64,000 nucleotides of DNA from Tubiluchus corallicola (GCA_030141605.1 JAQGDQ010000278.1:124001-188000); one strand, 5' to 3'; shown: positions 1-13,991, counted from the first letter of the stretch. Numbers and translations are program-made. Notes: a model not told the origin generated them from the letters alone.

Positions 1-335
1 TGATTTATATGACAGCTTTTGTTTCGAACTTGCAAATAAAAACGATTTTTAAACTATTTATTTTAAATTATGTACGTAAATAAGTTGTGCTTGACAAGAA
101 TTTCTTTGAAATCGTCCAGACTTTTCATTTGATGTAATACAAGTATTGTTGCTTAACACTGAAAATATTCACCTCTCAATTTAGGCTTAACTCATGCCAT
201 TCAGTTTCCGTTATGGAGATTTTTTATTTGATATATTACAGCTAATGTTGTTCGTTACTGGAAGCATTTGCCGCCAAACCAACCGTAAATAGATTTTTAC
301 GTAAATAGATGGCATTTTTGTCGATGGGGAAACCA

Positions 336-640
336 AAAGTAATCATTTTGATTAACACTGCATGAATAGTTATTGGGTTCTGGATGATAAGTACTTTCTC
401 CCGCGCTTCTTATATGTATAAATTCTCCACGAGAAAAAATTAGTTTTCCCGAAAACGACTACCTTCCTCGATGCCAGAAGAACGTCAACAAATACGTTCT
501 ATGACGAGCAAATTAATTATAGGAATTCTGCTCCACTGGACATGTGTTCACATCTTCACCTTCTTAATGTTGTCCGTTTACTTGAGTGACCACTGGTCTT
601 ATCCGGGTGATTTTCATAAAAACTGATTTTTTTATGGGAA
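336..640 (+). repeat. Diverged direct repeat, copy 1
   Basis: This stretch aligns by eye, with substitutions and small indels, to 1672-1980. Shared landmarks in order are a GGATGATAA/GAATGATAA block, TTCTTAxATGT, CTMYACGAGAAAA, TTCTATGACKARCAAATTA, a TTGAGTG block and a run ending in GATTTTT. The two copies lie about 1.34 kb apart in the same orientation. No coding potential was seen. This may be a segmental duplication or two copies of a dispersed element. Confidence 0.65.
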
Positions 641-734
641 CTGTACAACATTTTTTTGGTTGCAACATACAACATACTCAGCTGTGATGAAAATATAATC
701 CAATAAACGCATCGAAAGCGATACTAAATTAGAA

Positions 735-800
735 CGTCTGAAAACTTGCACACCGCTGGGGCTCGAACTCATGACATTCCGCTTTCCGGACGTTTATGTT
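735..800 (-). repeat. Possible tRNA-derived SINE remnant
   Basis: On the minus strand this contains GAGTTCGAGCCCCAGCGG. That resembles the pol III B box (GGTTCGANTCC) followed by the arm-closing bases of a tRNA. No clear A box or tail was found, so this is probably a decayed SINE head. Confidence 0.35.
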
Positions 801-1671
801 AACTATTTTATTTTGTTTAAATTGTCATGAAGACGTACAATTTGGAGAGGCAGTTAATATGTAATGCACGTAAAAATTAGGTCACAAATGTAAATATTAT
901 ATAAAAATAGTTCATAAGCAGAGCAAAGAAACCACGTCTTCGACTGGAATGGAAACGACGTCTCGGTCTCTCAGTACACCAGTAACTTATTAACCATCGG
1001 TCATTTGTATTTATTTTAAATACCTTTTAAGCCCTACACGTTTACCCTTAGTTTTATGAATGAAATTTGCTCTGGTGCCAGTGTAGTTTTGTAAATTCTC
1101 TACGTCTAGTTCGCGCACGTGGTATAAGTTTGTTTTGTTCAAAATTGCTATGATTTCGTGGCCACGCTCTTTTCCCCTAGACGCCTCGTGTTTTCTAAAC
1201 AAACGGCTAATTTTTGGTCGTTAAGCACTTTTCTGCACGGCCATTTTTCATGGGGTAAAACTTGCGGAAAATATCAATGAGACCGCATGAAACATATGGA
1301 TGAAATTAGTAATGCTTGCTTTCAACTGCCCTCTTTGAAGTTGAGCGCGCATGCGCCATGCTGTGACATCCGAATCCATGAAAATTAATAACACTTCACA
1401 TGAAGTGTAATTTTTGACTATTTCTTTTATGTACTTAGTACTCTATATTTTTTTAAGAAATACCATTCGCATGGTGTGATTCCAGTCCGGACTCACTATT
1501 TACGTACATTTATGCAATGCTAACTCTTTTTGGCTTTTTTGTGTCGATTATCTCAGACTGTCAGTCTTGTTATTTTTTAATGACTAAACGCAGTTACTTA
1601 TCCTTTTAGCAAATTGGCACACTTAGTAATATAGTATACCAACAGACGTAGTATACCAACTTGGAAACTGA

Positions 1672-1980
1672 AAGCCATCACTTTGGTTAATATTTCATGG
1701 ATACTAATTGAATACTGAATGATAAATTCTTTCCCTCGGGCTTCTTACATGTGTAATTCTCTACGAGAAAATTGTTTCTTCGAAAACGAAAACCCTCACT
1801 CGATTCAAGCAAGAAAAACATAAACAGGTATCTTCTATGACTAACAAATTAGTTACTGGACTTCTATTTCTCTGGCACGCATATTCACATTATCACTTTT
1901 TACTGTAGTTCATGTCCTTGAGTGGCCATTGGCTTTGTCTTGAGCGATTTCCGTAAAAAATGATTTTTCCAAAAGCCTCC
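1672..1980 (+). repeat. Diverged direct repeat, copy 2
   Basis: Partner of 336-640, with the same order of landmark blocks and the same orientation. The copies differ at many positions, so the duplication is old. Confidence 0.65.
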
Positions 1981-3527
1981 AAAATGATTAATATTCAGCC
2001 ATTGCACTGCGTTGCACAAAAGCCTCATGTTTCTATACTAGGATATGACCGCTTTCAAGGACACCAGGAAAGTGTGAAAACAAGGTTAACATAAGCTTGA
2101 AATGTCTGGCTTCGTTGGCTTCCGGGTCTTTATTACATGTCTCGATAAGCGCGTCAGAAGTACCAGGATCATGAACTGCTTGGATACTTCATTTTTCAAA
2201 TGGACCTATGGCGCTTGACCTAAACAAGGAATTGTGCCAACGAGTTTGTGAAAGAATTTGAGTACATGTATACTGTACCATGTTCAAATTCTGTACGTGG
2301 CGTTTCTAAATGTGTTGGTAGTCCAATGTGTTTTGCCTGTGGTAGGCAAGGAAAGGGTGGAGAAGTAGAATTGGGTCAGTGATTTGGATGATTTTCTGCG
2401 AAAGTGTAAAATGTACAAATGCGCTAGACTGCACTGAGGGAATACATTTTAGTTTAAAGTAGTTTCAGTAGGAAAGTGAAAACAGAGGAAAAGGGGACAG
2501 GCAGAGTGGGGGAAAGAGTAGTGGAGGAGAGGAGGCTAACCTTGGAAAGCCATTTGTTTCGGTCTGGATAAGCGTATCAGATTCACAGCAGAAGACAAAG
2601 ATGTACTACGAGAAGCCAGGCTCGAACAACACTATAGCTGAGCTAAACGAAAGTAATATGCAAAGCTATTTATAGAAACATGGGAACATTTCATTACTTT
2701 AGGTTGTGTCAGTAAATAAAACTCGTTGAATTTAAAACCCGATTCAACACAGACAGTTTATTGCAGACAGCAAATATTTGTGGCGACAACACCAAACAAC
2801 AATAAGAAATTTCTTCACTTTGTGTTGCGGCAATTTTGTTGGATTCAATAGTATTATTTGCATTTTATTGTCAGTTATAAAGCTTACAAATTCTTACATG
2901 TGTGTATACACTGTGCGAGTATTTTTTTTCAGTTTTACATACAATTTTAATAATATTCGTATCCCAAACATACATACCGATGTTTTAACTGACAATAGTT
3001 ATATTTTGCAGGAATTTGCGGGCTGGTAGACATTCTGTGTAGCCTATATACTTAATGTACTTGAACTAGATAGCGTACCTGAATTATCAGTCCATATTTA
3101 ACAGAATCCAGTCAAATCTTGATTTCAATTAGCTGAAGACTGATCTGGATTGAATTTAAATTGGATCGATTACGTAGATTAACGCTGTAACAATTGCACA
3201 CTGCCCTGCAATCTTTTCGGCATTGAATGAATTATAAAGATTAAACAAGATTTTATTATAAATCTGTCGCACTGACTTTTGATCCCATTAAAAAATTTCA
3301 TGCAACATTTCTCGGCTTTTAGCGTGCTTTAATCAACTCCAGCAAGAAATTTTACAAGTAAACTAAATTTTATGTGTTTTCTTGGCGAAAAATTATACGC
3401 TTAGTGGCATATATACAAGCTGCAATGCAGCACCACGTCGAAACTCAGTGATGTCTGAGGTGTTGGGCAGTGTTAATAAAACATTCATTTTTTCATCAGC
3501 AATGCGTTTTTACGTTTTAGTCACACT

Positions 3528-3580
3528 GTGTGTATGTGCGTGCGAGCGTGCGTGTGTGTGTGTGCGCCGCGCGAGCGCCG
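3528..3580 (+). repeat. GT/GC-rich microsatellite
   Basis: An imperfect alternating purine-pyrimidine tract of TGTGCGTGCGAGCG type passes into GCGCCGCGCG. It stands out as GC-rich in an AT-rich region and could adopt Z-DNA. No gene is attached to it. Confidence 0.7.
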
Positions 3581-6500
3581 CGCGTCTTTTCACAGTCGGC
3601 AAATGAAGCTATGCACCGAAATACTGTTATCACTCGTATAAGTATAACAGACAGTCTTTATAACTCCAATAAACAGTGTTAAATCATGTGCTGAATACTT
3701 TATTAGTATTTAATTGTTTTGTTTCAGTTCATTTCTAATTTACCATTGTTGTATTTCAACTAAGTTCAATTATCGCCGATTTCAACCGAATTTGATTCAG
3801 ATTTTCGGATTCATTCAGCTTACTTTTTTATTTTAACGCATTTTAACAGAATTTCTACTTCAATGCACTGCATTATTTGTTGTAATTTGCAAAATTTTAC
3901 TCCGTAAATGTAGAGAATTACAGATGTTGTCATTAAACAAGCATGACACTATTAACAAGTAATAAATTTAAAACACAGTAAATCAATAAACTAAGTCTGC
4001 AGAAAACTGAACAGTGAAACGGTTTTACGACTGATTTGTTTATTATCTTTCACTGACTCGTTTGATTATAAAAGTTTACGCGCATCAGAAGAAAAACACG
4101 CACACCGCCTCGGCAAAAACCTGATAAAGCTAATATTGCGTTCATAAATTTCACGTTTGCTAATATTTGTTCATTGATCCCGTTCTTGTTTTCTTAGTTT
4201 TGAAATTAAGACCTGCTTGTAGCTATTTGCGTCTCTGTAGAGCAGGAGGAAGATTATGCTTCCACCGGGAATGACGGGTTGGTTTACTAACCTGTAAAAC
4301 AGTATACAGACCATTCTTCAGAAAATAAAATAATCTTAATGTAAAACGAAATGCCCGTAACGGAGACGTCAAATAACAAGAAACTATTGCGTGTAGCTCT
4401 AAAATTCCATTTACACTTCGCAGAAAGTACTCTGCCCGTTCCTGACTTTTTAGATCCAGATCTGATATAAACAGCCACGCAACGGGAAAGACAATTACGG
4501 GCACTGGATTTTCCGTGACTATACCTCTCATGGTCTCAGAAGATCTGATGCCATTCATTGCCCGTAGGACAACAGAATGTTTTTAATGAAGAGTTAATAA
4601 ACAGGGTGTGAGGGAGAAAATGATTAAAAATGTGAAAAGATTAAGAAGGTATAGGACACGTCCCTCGTTTGTAATGCGAAAAGGGCTTAAGGTGATAATT
4701 TGACTTTTGTAACGTTACACTTGCGTACGTTGGACAAGTTATCAAGATGTCTGTCACTACAACCTGCGTCGCTAGAATGCTGTGTCACAGTTTTATCGAA
4801 GCAGAAATGATTTGTATGGCGGCAATGTGGAGTTTTCTGTAAGGATGATGAGTAGAACTTTTCAAAACTACTTGTGCATACGGTGCATATCATTAGTTTC
4901 CGCATCTTTTAAAGGAACTATAGAACCATGTGTTAGTTCAAAAAATTTTCCTAGGGGCGCTTCAGTCCTATTCTGGAGATTTAAAATTGGCATTAAAATG
5001 TTCATTTAATTTGCAAAAAAGTAAATCAGGCAACATTAAACGAGAAACATTACAAATTGTGCAGTAGATACAGACCGATCATGTTCACAAAATTCTAAAC
5101 ATTTTTTGATTAAAACAAAATTGTTTTAAATTCGTTTTTTGAACAGCAAGCTATATAGTTAGGACGCATTTCTTGTCTTGATGCACTACGTAAGTAGGCT
5201 TACTCATAGGTGAATGTAGGGTTACCAGTTCGTCATAAACTAAAATCAGGTTAAGAACCACTTAGTGGGTCTGTGAAGTGTAGCAACCCAAAGGGGCTTG
5301 GGCAGAGTCCGTATTGATACATTGTCTGTAATTCAAATGTTCTATAAGGCATTTTTCTCGTGTAGAAATAAAGAAATTTATACCGCAAAATAGTAGAAAT
5401 TTGCATTCTAAGAAGCCCAGAGGTCTTAAACTTAAAATCATAACATTCAATCTTGCAGTTCCTTTCCATTTCTAATACATTTCTCACACTTCTAAAGTTT
5501 TTGTAGATAATTTTTAGCAATCAAATTATTAAGAACTTTATCTTACATGAATTATAGCTAAATCTTATCTTTTTTGCCTGCCATTGCCATAATCAAGAGA
5601 TTCCAGAATTTTTGCAAATTTGAACCAATGGCTGAATTTCACGAGACTCCGGGTCAAATTAGGAGTGGTGGCAACACTAGGTGAGTGCAGTGAAATAATG
5701 GGTAGCCAGTCGAATTTAATGTAAACCTTAAACCTTCAACAAGGGAAACCTTCGTGAACAAGCTACGCGAGGGAAATTTTTTACAGTGCGGTCTGTGCAA
5801 CTAACATCGCGGTTTTCCGACATGAAGGATTGCGCCAACAAACATGGCGGTTGCGTAGGCGGCATCTAGGAGAACTACAGAGTTAATATACATACACACC
5901 GAACTCCTACTACACTGTGTTTTGAAAGGGGTCTTTTGTTGTGTTAGCTTTGTTTGTGGTCGGGACGGAAACAGGCTGTACGCAAACATTCTTAGAGTGT
6001 TTTAAAGTCAGGTTTTCATTAAAACTTAGCGCGCAGGAAGCTCCCGTCTATGTCGGATATAATTCGAATCAGATTCGGATCCAGCGGTCTCGGTGTGTTG
6101 CTTGTTTTTCCTTCTTTATCTGCCCAACTAGGATTTGTAAGGCCAATTATAAGTTGCACCGGGGTTAATTAGTGATTGCATTTATTTGTCGGCATTCCTT
6201 GTGAGTTTGAATCTAGCCTGGATTCAGGTTTCAAAACTTATGTAAAATACAGAGAAGCCGATGCCTGCCAGCATCAAAGATTATGCGAAAAAATAATAAA
6301 CTCAACTGACCTTTCGTGGCTTCTGGCCTTCTGAGTGAACCATTATTGCTGTTAGGTCATTAAGATATAGGTCTCTTACGTGCCTTGCAATCTACATTTG
6401 TGTACTATATATACATCGCTATGCTTGTTTTAAGTCTCTGCATCAAATACTGAAGAATGTACGTGTAAAACAGAGGCATAAGATCAAAAGGGGTAATATG

Positions 6501-8831
6501 GATCTCTACAGGAGGTGACACCATTACGCAATGATGTCTCTCAGGTGTTCATTATCTCAATAATTAGTGTGGAGCATAGCATAAGGTTTAATTAATTCAT
6601 TTATGCACACACAATTCATGCAATACAGTACGTACTGTCTATACATGTACTGCATATGTAGCATAATGTAATTATGCATGTCAAGCTAGTATGACTAAAC
6701 CGACCTCCTTTTTATTTAAGCAATACAATATTTATGCAACGTTTCCATAAAGTGTCGCGTTTAATCGTCATTTCTGGTTACAACATAAAATGTTTTCTTA
6801 AACTACAATTTTGGGTCTTTTTACACTAGATACTACCATCATTGATACGTTGTGTTGGTTATTCAATGCAAGTTCGAAGTTTGATCTAAAAGTTAAACTT
6901 TGAAACTGCTTACTTCAATCTAGTCCTTCTTTTTTCACATTTTTCACACGACATTAATTACTGCTTGGGATTGATATTAGCAAATCTGAGAGACTCCTTC
7001 CCTTATTAATGAGATATAAAAACAATCGCCCGAAAGGTTTTGAAACTGAAAGGTCTAAAACTGTAAATACTAAAAATGTGCCAATTTATGCCAATTCTAT
7101 ATGTTTCTTCTAAACTGCCTGTTTCGTGACAAAATTGTTTTATGAGTTTAATGACAACCATTGTTTTGAAAGGTCAATGTGTTTAACTTAATTATATTCA
7201 ATGTAGAAATACCTAACAGTAACAACAAACCTAGTTGTAATTCTTTTATTAATTTTATTTGACAACAAATGAAAACACCTCGAACAATACGCAAATGTAT
7301 ACACTTTTCATTGAAGCCATGCCTACTAAAATTGAACACCACCCTCTCAACAAATGTGACTCTCATTACCATTCATCACTAGACGAAACCTAGTTACTTT
7401 CGCCTGTTTTTCTTGACTCATAGGTTAATGACTTCAAGGGTTTGTGTCTATATATGCAGTATCGATGTCGATGTGACGTGTATGAGCACTTGCTAATGTG
7501 TATATAAAGTGCTCACTAAAATGCCGCATTATGAGAAGCTTGGTTATTCGTTAAAATGTGGTTGAGGTTTTTAATTGAGCACTGCAACGTTACGCAAGAG
7601 CGCTACAACACCTGTAATCACCTGCATATTAGCCCTTCAAGGTGCCTTACAAATTATCTTTGACAAAAGCGCTTGCAAAATGTCATTAGTAGGAACATTT
7701 GGGGACAGAGGTTTTGAAAATGTGTTACATATTTTTATTTAACGACAGTTTTACTTAATTCTAGTAATCAATTGTTTGCAACTCATGCTGTACGTTTTTG
7801 GCGAAAATTGTCCAAAAAGAAAATTCGAGGAAATTGAAACACCTTGTTAAAAAAAATGTATAACTTATTCTACATAACAATAAAGCACTTGTATCAGCGT
7901 CGCCTGACAGAATTGAACGATATTGATATAATTTGCAACTAAGTTAATTTAGGGATTTTAGGTCACGCAAATGTGCGAGTATAAATCATCGCATTTACTG
8001 AAACAAAAACGTTTAGAGATTGATAAGTTTAGCATTTGGTGAGTCGGTGACTTAACCATTGTTAGCTCAGAAAACGTTTTCCATCGTAGCAGGTCTATGC
8101 ATTTCAGAAAGTGTAATCTTTTGTCGTAAAAAATAAAACGTATTTATTTAGCACTACGAATTAGAGTTACGTGTGATAGCATAAATAAATTATACATTGC
8201 CCTGCATAAGTCAGTGGTTGCTGTGGAATAATTAACTAAATCGAATTAAAAAGACAAAAATATAGATATTTTATACATTGAACTTATCTCTTGGCATTAT
8301 ACTCTTGTATTATAGTAACTCTGTATTTGAAATAAAACTTAGGCTACTAACTTAAAAACTATTTGTATACGTATAGGCGTGGATGTGAATTTTCTCGGCA
8401 TTACTTACGATTTCTCTACCTTCATTTAAATATTCTAATAGAAAATTAAAGAATTTCAATTAAAAAAATGTATTTCCCAAGAATGTTTCACTAGTGTCCT
8501 ACTAGGCAGCTCAGTTTCAAAATTTATCAATAATTTAAGACAGAGGTCTGCCACACTCACATTTTTATGATTATTGTCGATTCGCACACGAAGAACATTT
8601 TATCTTTCATAACTGTATCATTTCCTCCTCTTTTCTGCGTGTTGTTCATTACTTCGTGTTATTTTGTTATTACTAAAAACGGATATAGCGCCGCTGGTGT
8701 GAATTAGTCTTGCGAAAGAGGCAGATGTGAAGCTGATTGCAGATGTCTTGCGGTTTATTTGTTTCTTGTAAAATGTACCGTTTAAGGCTTTAGATTCACT
8801 CCACAGAAATTACACGAAATTTTAATTTTCC

Positions 8832-9080
8832 GTAATTAATTACAACTGTGATTGCCAGAATTTTTATAAACCATTGGGGTTTATGTTACCAATTATTACC
8901 CATTGCGCTTAATGAGTTGAGAAAGGAGAGGCTGAAAAATTGTGGACTAGTCGGGATCCAGAATTACCCATGCTCTATCAGCTGAGCTACTAGTCAACAT
9001 GACAGAGCGGCCTGAGATTTCCTCAGGCTTCGTAAAACACAATCCGTATATCGTTAATTGCCAGCTAATTTGGGAAAGTA
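8832..9080. repeat. Foldback/tRNA-like repeat, copy 1
   Basis: This shares long stretches with 27750-28105: CTGTGATTGCCAGAATTTTT, a GGTTTAT...TTACCAATTATTA block, ACTAGTCGGGAT and the end block TTGCCAGCTAATTTGG. On the minus strand the centre reads TAGCTCAGCTGATAGAGCA, a good pol III A-box/D-arm, but no full B box follows. It belongs to a dispersed family with a tRNA-like core. Confidence 0.65.
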
Positions 9081-12000
9081 CTGATACCATTTTAATTCCC
9101 CACTATGACAAAATTTTTACGAGCGTCTTATTTTTAGGAAAGTGCGTTATATCTTTTAGACAAAATTAGTTTGTCCTTTCAACCAAATTTGTCAAGACAG
9201 CGTTTACATACGAGCAGTTTTTACTTGAATCATTAAGGCCTGCTTTAGACCCGCACCCAGACAGCTCACTACAAAATGTGATAAAGGACCGACGCCATAC
9301 CGATTTATTTCCCGCTCTTATCAATTTTGCATGCAATGCATATTATCTACTCCTAGCTACTATACTTTTAGGGTAACACTGACAAATGCAGCAATTTCAG
9401 CCAATATTATCAGTAATTTAATAATTTAGTAATAACAATAATAATTTATTGAAATTTTAATGCATTTTACGTGATGATCAAATGCATCGTACAAGTAAAA
9501 GATCATCAAAAATTACTAAAAAATTAACTCATAAGGTATATATAAGACCATGGCACATTGGTTTATTAAAAGTACATGGAACAAAAAAGGAAAATATTAA
9601 AAACACGGAAAATTTAGTAAAATAACCAAAGCAGTGCCGCAAAACATACACAATTTTGGAAAATGCAAGATTATCTCAACTACAGAAGGCTCCACTGAAT
9701 TAGTAGCAGCGTGAAAAGAAAACTCGTACTCGTATAGATCCATACACCCAAAGGCCAAGCATCGTTGATTTGACTTACCCTCTGAAATCGACGACATTCA
9801 TGTTTCTGACTTCTGGCTAATGCCAATTGTGATACGTGTACTTGACTCCATTGATCAGTTTCATTATAAATTTGTCACACAAAGCTGCGAAACTTGAGCC
9901 AGTCATTGACTAGCTGTTCTCAAAATTAATAGGCTACACGCACAACCCAATATTCTGTTAATAAATTCACGTCATAAACCTCCACAAATCTAAGCATAAA
10001 GCTGCATAATGTCATTTCTTCTATGTAATGCTTATAAATGGCAGTTTTGAGTTACTCGTTTGCTATTTCAGAAGTAACTTTATAAAGAGGACTGTTTTGC
10101 CATAGAGCTGTTGTTATTCTCGTTCTTATTGTTCACATAATAAGTTTTTGTCAGTTTTTATATTATAGCTTTACAATGGAGTTGCTTCGCGTTTCAATTT
10201 TTTACATAAAAACGAATTCATGAAGACGACGGATAATGTTGTATATGTTAGTCACGAAAAAACGGATTCCATCACAACAAGAAATGTTGGTCTAAATGAT
10301 ATATCCAGGTAGTTGAGCAGAAAAAACTCAATGAGCCAGTAATACAATACTTCGCATTCTCGGCAAGTTCACGAACAAAACAAAGCATGATGCTGTAAAA
10401 GACTGATGCTATGTAAAATTTGTCTTTTATATACTGGATTGTTTTATACAATATCTTTCTAGATCTATATAGGATAGTATTTATGCAGAAAAGATCCATT
10501 ACACCTGACACCTGCATCATACTGCTAGGCACGTTTCTGTTAGTTTTTCAGGTTTAATTGGCTCAAATTAAGGTTGTTTTGTTAGTTATCTGGAGACAAG
10601 TGAGGAGATGTTTTCTCAGTAGTCTCTCTTGTACGATGGCTCTGTGCTGAGGTTTGTCATATCGTTCTATATAAACAACACAGCAACAAGGGGCAAGTAG
10701 ACTTCATGTTCACCTTTTTGTTATTTTACCACAAAAGTGAATAAAGCCAGGTTTCAAGTGGTGCCGAGCAATTTGCATTTTTTTCTATAGAACAAAGTCA
10801 GTTTTGTCACTATAGTGTTGTTGTGTTATGATTTTGTTACAGTTTAAGGCTATAGATATTTTATCAGGTCACTACCACTTGTTGATAAAAGGAAACATCT
10901 CACGTATCCTATTAAAATAAGTAAAGTGATAGCTTAACACTATTTAAAACACCAATTTTCCTTTTTTATGAGAGCTCTGAAAACGTTAGCGAGCTCTGTA
11001 AAATCGTGCTAGACTTTTCTGTGTTTTTAAGCCACTTATATGTTCTGTGAATTGTGAGAGTTTTGCAAAAAAACATATGAATAAAAGTCGTATATGTAAT
11101 AAAAATAAATTTGAGTGATTCTATTGTTTTATGTCGAAAAATCATCTTGAATTAAACATGCATTCTAGCTGAAAGAGGAACGGATTCCTGTCATCATCTG
11201 AACAAATGGTAGGACAAATGGTAACATTTTCTAATAATAGGCAGAAAATCTTGGATAGTAGACTATATTTGTAGAAGGCATTATACAGATAATTTGCTCA
11301 CACCTGTATAAGCTGGGAGCAGGTGTAATTTAATTTCGCAATAATTGTGAATTTTTTCTCGCATTATGTACACTTGCATAATGCATTTAGCATTTGCATA
11401 ACAAAACTACATAATCACCTGTTCTTCCTTTTGTCGTAACCGATTGTGCAATTAGAATAATTTCGGCAATTTACGTTTTGAATTTTAGGTAAATACACTG
11501 TTTATTTTCATGTAAGTTTTTTTACGCAGAGTGGCACGCGCGCGCGAGAGGTGGCATTAAGGTTAACTTTCATAGACATGCTGCATTTTGAAAACAGTGA
11601 TCCCTTTGTTATCAGCTCTTTCTGCTTTGTAATTCAACTCAGCATTTCAAGTCTTGTCTGTTGTTCCATGTCTTTATACAACTCAGTCAGAGCAAAACGT
11701 GTTTAATGTCAACAAAGCATACTTTCATCTAGTTCATATGCACCTTTATTGGGTGGGTAGTACTGAGGTACAGAATTGTCCATCGCTGATGTGCAAACGT
11801 AATAGGTAAAGCGTTCTATAGGGGGAGGGAATTTTACCAACTGTTTAGAAGAATGTTTTTCTTGCCGGGTTCGGTCAGCATAAAAGGAGAAGGGAAAATG
11901 GCTGCCCGTGCTGAGGACCTTTGTGCGTGTGCCGCTGTGTTGACCAACATAGCGTAGCGCAAACAAACTGTGCGACAAGAGATCTCTTTGTTGTTCATTT

Positions 12001-12258
12001 TCATGAATTCATCAGTTGTTGTGTCCTGTGCTACACACAAAAAATAATAAAAAAAGAGTGATAGTTTATTGCCGAGGGGACGTCTCCATGTCTTCGAGTA
12101 ATGTTCTTTTGCTCTGCGGTTATACAGTACCACCTACGTAAGACTTGTCTTCGCTTGGAATTGTTCCCTTTGTGGTAAATTGTCTTGTCCTTAGCACGTG
12201 TTACCTGGCACAGGTGAGACTTGAGGTCCTGTTATCTCTCTCTTGCTCACCCGTTATC

Positions 12259-12310
12259 ATACCCCCGGGGTAACGCTTCCCGTCCATTCTGCCCAGCTCA
12301 CCGGGGGTAT
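12259..12310. repeat. GC-rich perfect hairpin
   Basis: ATACCCCCGG at 12259-12268 is perfectly complementary to CCGGGGGTAT at 12301-12310, leaving a 32-base loop. Such a GC-rich stem is unusual in this AT-rich region. Function unknown; it may be the core of a degraded element. Confidence 0.6.
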
Positions 12311-13413
12311 CAACCCGTATTGAACCCAATAGTTTGCAAACACGTGCCAAATGTATAATAGCCCTGCATTGAGGCTTTAGAGATAATCATCTCTGTTTAG
12401 AGCAGCTATAGAATAATTATTTAGTCTTATCTGTTACAAGCTCTAAAGTACCTCTAAATTTCGTCCAGAAAAAGGAAGGGGGTAGAGAAGTCTTACTTAA
12501 GGCGACTCTACTGTTGTAATTAATACTAATCAGTGTCGGTTGACCAGCTGTCTGTTAGAGTTTTTCTGTTTTGGTCTGGTCATTTATCAGTTAGATTTGA
12601 AATGAGCCGAATGACAACTGATAAGACATTTCGAAGAGACTTGCTAAGGATGGTAAACTTGATCATCTTAAATACTCAGAGGGCTAAGGAGCAGTCCGCC
12701 GTTACAGCCTTTAGCTACGCCACTGCCGAAGACAAATTTTGCATTGTTCACTATATCATTCAAACTTACCTTGTTAACCAATAAAAATTACTGCATTTTC
12801 ACACTCTAGTCCAGTTTTCTGAATGACAATAAATGTGATACGAACGCTAATGAACAGTATAGCAAATGTTAATAGGAAACTCACAAATGCAAAATAAAAA
12901 CACAAACTGTAAAATGAATTAAAATTATTAACAGATTGACAAAGACTCAGCCGCGGAATAATTGACGTTTTTTGGAAAGTAGTATTGTTTTCGACGTCCA
13001 TTAATTGAAATGAATTTGTCAATACCAAGCGGGAGACAAATTTCAAAAAGCCCAGCTTCTGTATCAACTACATCGTAATGGACGCATGGCAGTATTTTAC
13101 TAGCAGTGATCAAACTTTGTGAAATTGACAAAGGAAGCAGGGGGCTTGTCTGTCCACGGGAAACGAATCGTAACATGTAATTCTATTCATGAAAATTGTC
13201 CGCTTTACGGGCCGCAAGCTGCTGACACCAAACATTTACTTTAATTTGGCAACAATCGCGTGTAGCCTGGAATTAGTGCAGGCGCAAGGACAGGGGTTCA
13301 ACTGTTTGTTGTCGCATACCTTACGTCTGCTTAAGGAAACATAAATATGGCTGTGTGTGTCTCAAGCAAGCTAGGGGTGTCGAGAACTGTTGAGGGCTGT
13401 GAGATGAGCCACA

Positions 13414-13560
13414 CACGTGCCACACACCAAATCTAACAATAGCTGACGTGATAACCAATCAGCGAACAGGCTTGCTCTCTTCTCTCTCTGGCCCACAGAA
13501 CTCGGGATGAACGAACAGCTCGCGCAGTAGTAACCCGACAGTGGATGCTGGAAAACGATG
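13414..13560 (+). promoter_or_regulatory. Candidate promoter of the rhomboid gene
   Basis: This locally GC- and CpG-richer stretch holds an E-box CACGTG at 13414-13419, a CRE-like TGACGTGA at 13444-13451 and a near-perfect NF-Y site AACCAATCAG at 13453-13462. A pyrimidine-rich tract (TCTCTTCTCTCTCT) and CGCGC-type sequence follow. A strong splice donor lies about 0.45 kb downstream at 13992. The cluster suggests a TATA-less RNA polymerase II promoter with a start near 13.5 kb. Assignment to the rhomboid gene is inferred from strand, position and the lack of another candidate gene. Confidence 0.4.
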
Positions 13561-13857
13561 TAAAATTAGTAGGATTTATTGGTTTCGCGAGTTTTTGTGA
13601 CAGGTTTAATAACTGAAGTGCTCGTGGCTGTAGTACAGGCTACATTTTTAAATGAGTGGACACAAATCAAGACAACAAGAGTGAAATGAAACATTTTTTC
13701 GACTGCTGCTAATGTTTGTTCACATTTTATGGATTATCGGCAACCCTTTTGCCGTTCGTTATAACCTGGCCTAATTACTGTGCAAACGATTATTAATTAT
13801 TAGTTTCGATTAACCGGTTTTGAGCAATAAGCGAACATTAACGGACAGCTCTTTACG

Positions 13858-13991
13858 ATGACATGGCGTCGTTTCGCTCTTGACGAACTGATCTCTAAAC
13901 TTCAGATTTTGGTGACAGAAGCCGAGAGAAACTGTCAGGTATTTAAGTTTTTCTTACAAAACGCGTCAGATAAGAGCTATGGCAGCTCAGG
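13858..13991 (+). other. Possible 5' exon of the rhomboid gene
   Basis: An ATG at 13858 opens a 45-codon frame starting MTWRRFALDELISKLQ. Two splice donors are possible. CAG|GTATTT ends the exon at 13938 in phase 0 and would join in frame to 19982, adding 27 residues. AGG|GTAAGT ends it at 13991; this donor is stronger but puts a stop right after the junction, so the exon would be 5' UTR with an upstream ORF and translation would begin at the ATG at 19982. The added peptide is not one I recognise. RNA data would be needed to choose. Confidence 0.3.

Larger units (their letters stand above)
1..13400. other. Gene-poor stretch, no gene recognised
   Basis: I see no coding region here. Reading frames are short (under about 100 codons), show no recognisable domain and do not join across splice sites. 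The stretch is AT-rich and holds diverged repeats, a tRNA-like SINE remnant, a GT/GC microsatellite, a purine-rich tract at about 2460-2540 and one copy of the foldback repeat at 8832-9080. It may be intergenic, or an unrecognised upstream intron of the rhomboid gene. Confidence 0.6.

Noticed and set aside
2608-2645. Minus-strand TTAGCTCAGCTATAG with TTCGAGCC, tRNA-like
   Set aside because: A-box and B-box signals are too close together for a tRNA or a standard SINE head; probably chance or badly decayed.
7148-7372. 74-codon minus-strand frame
   Set aside because: No recognisable domain and typical length for chance frames in this region.
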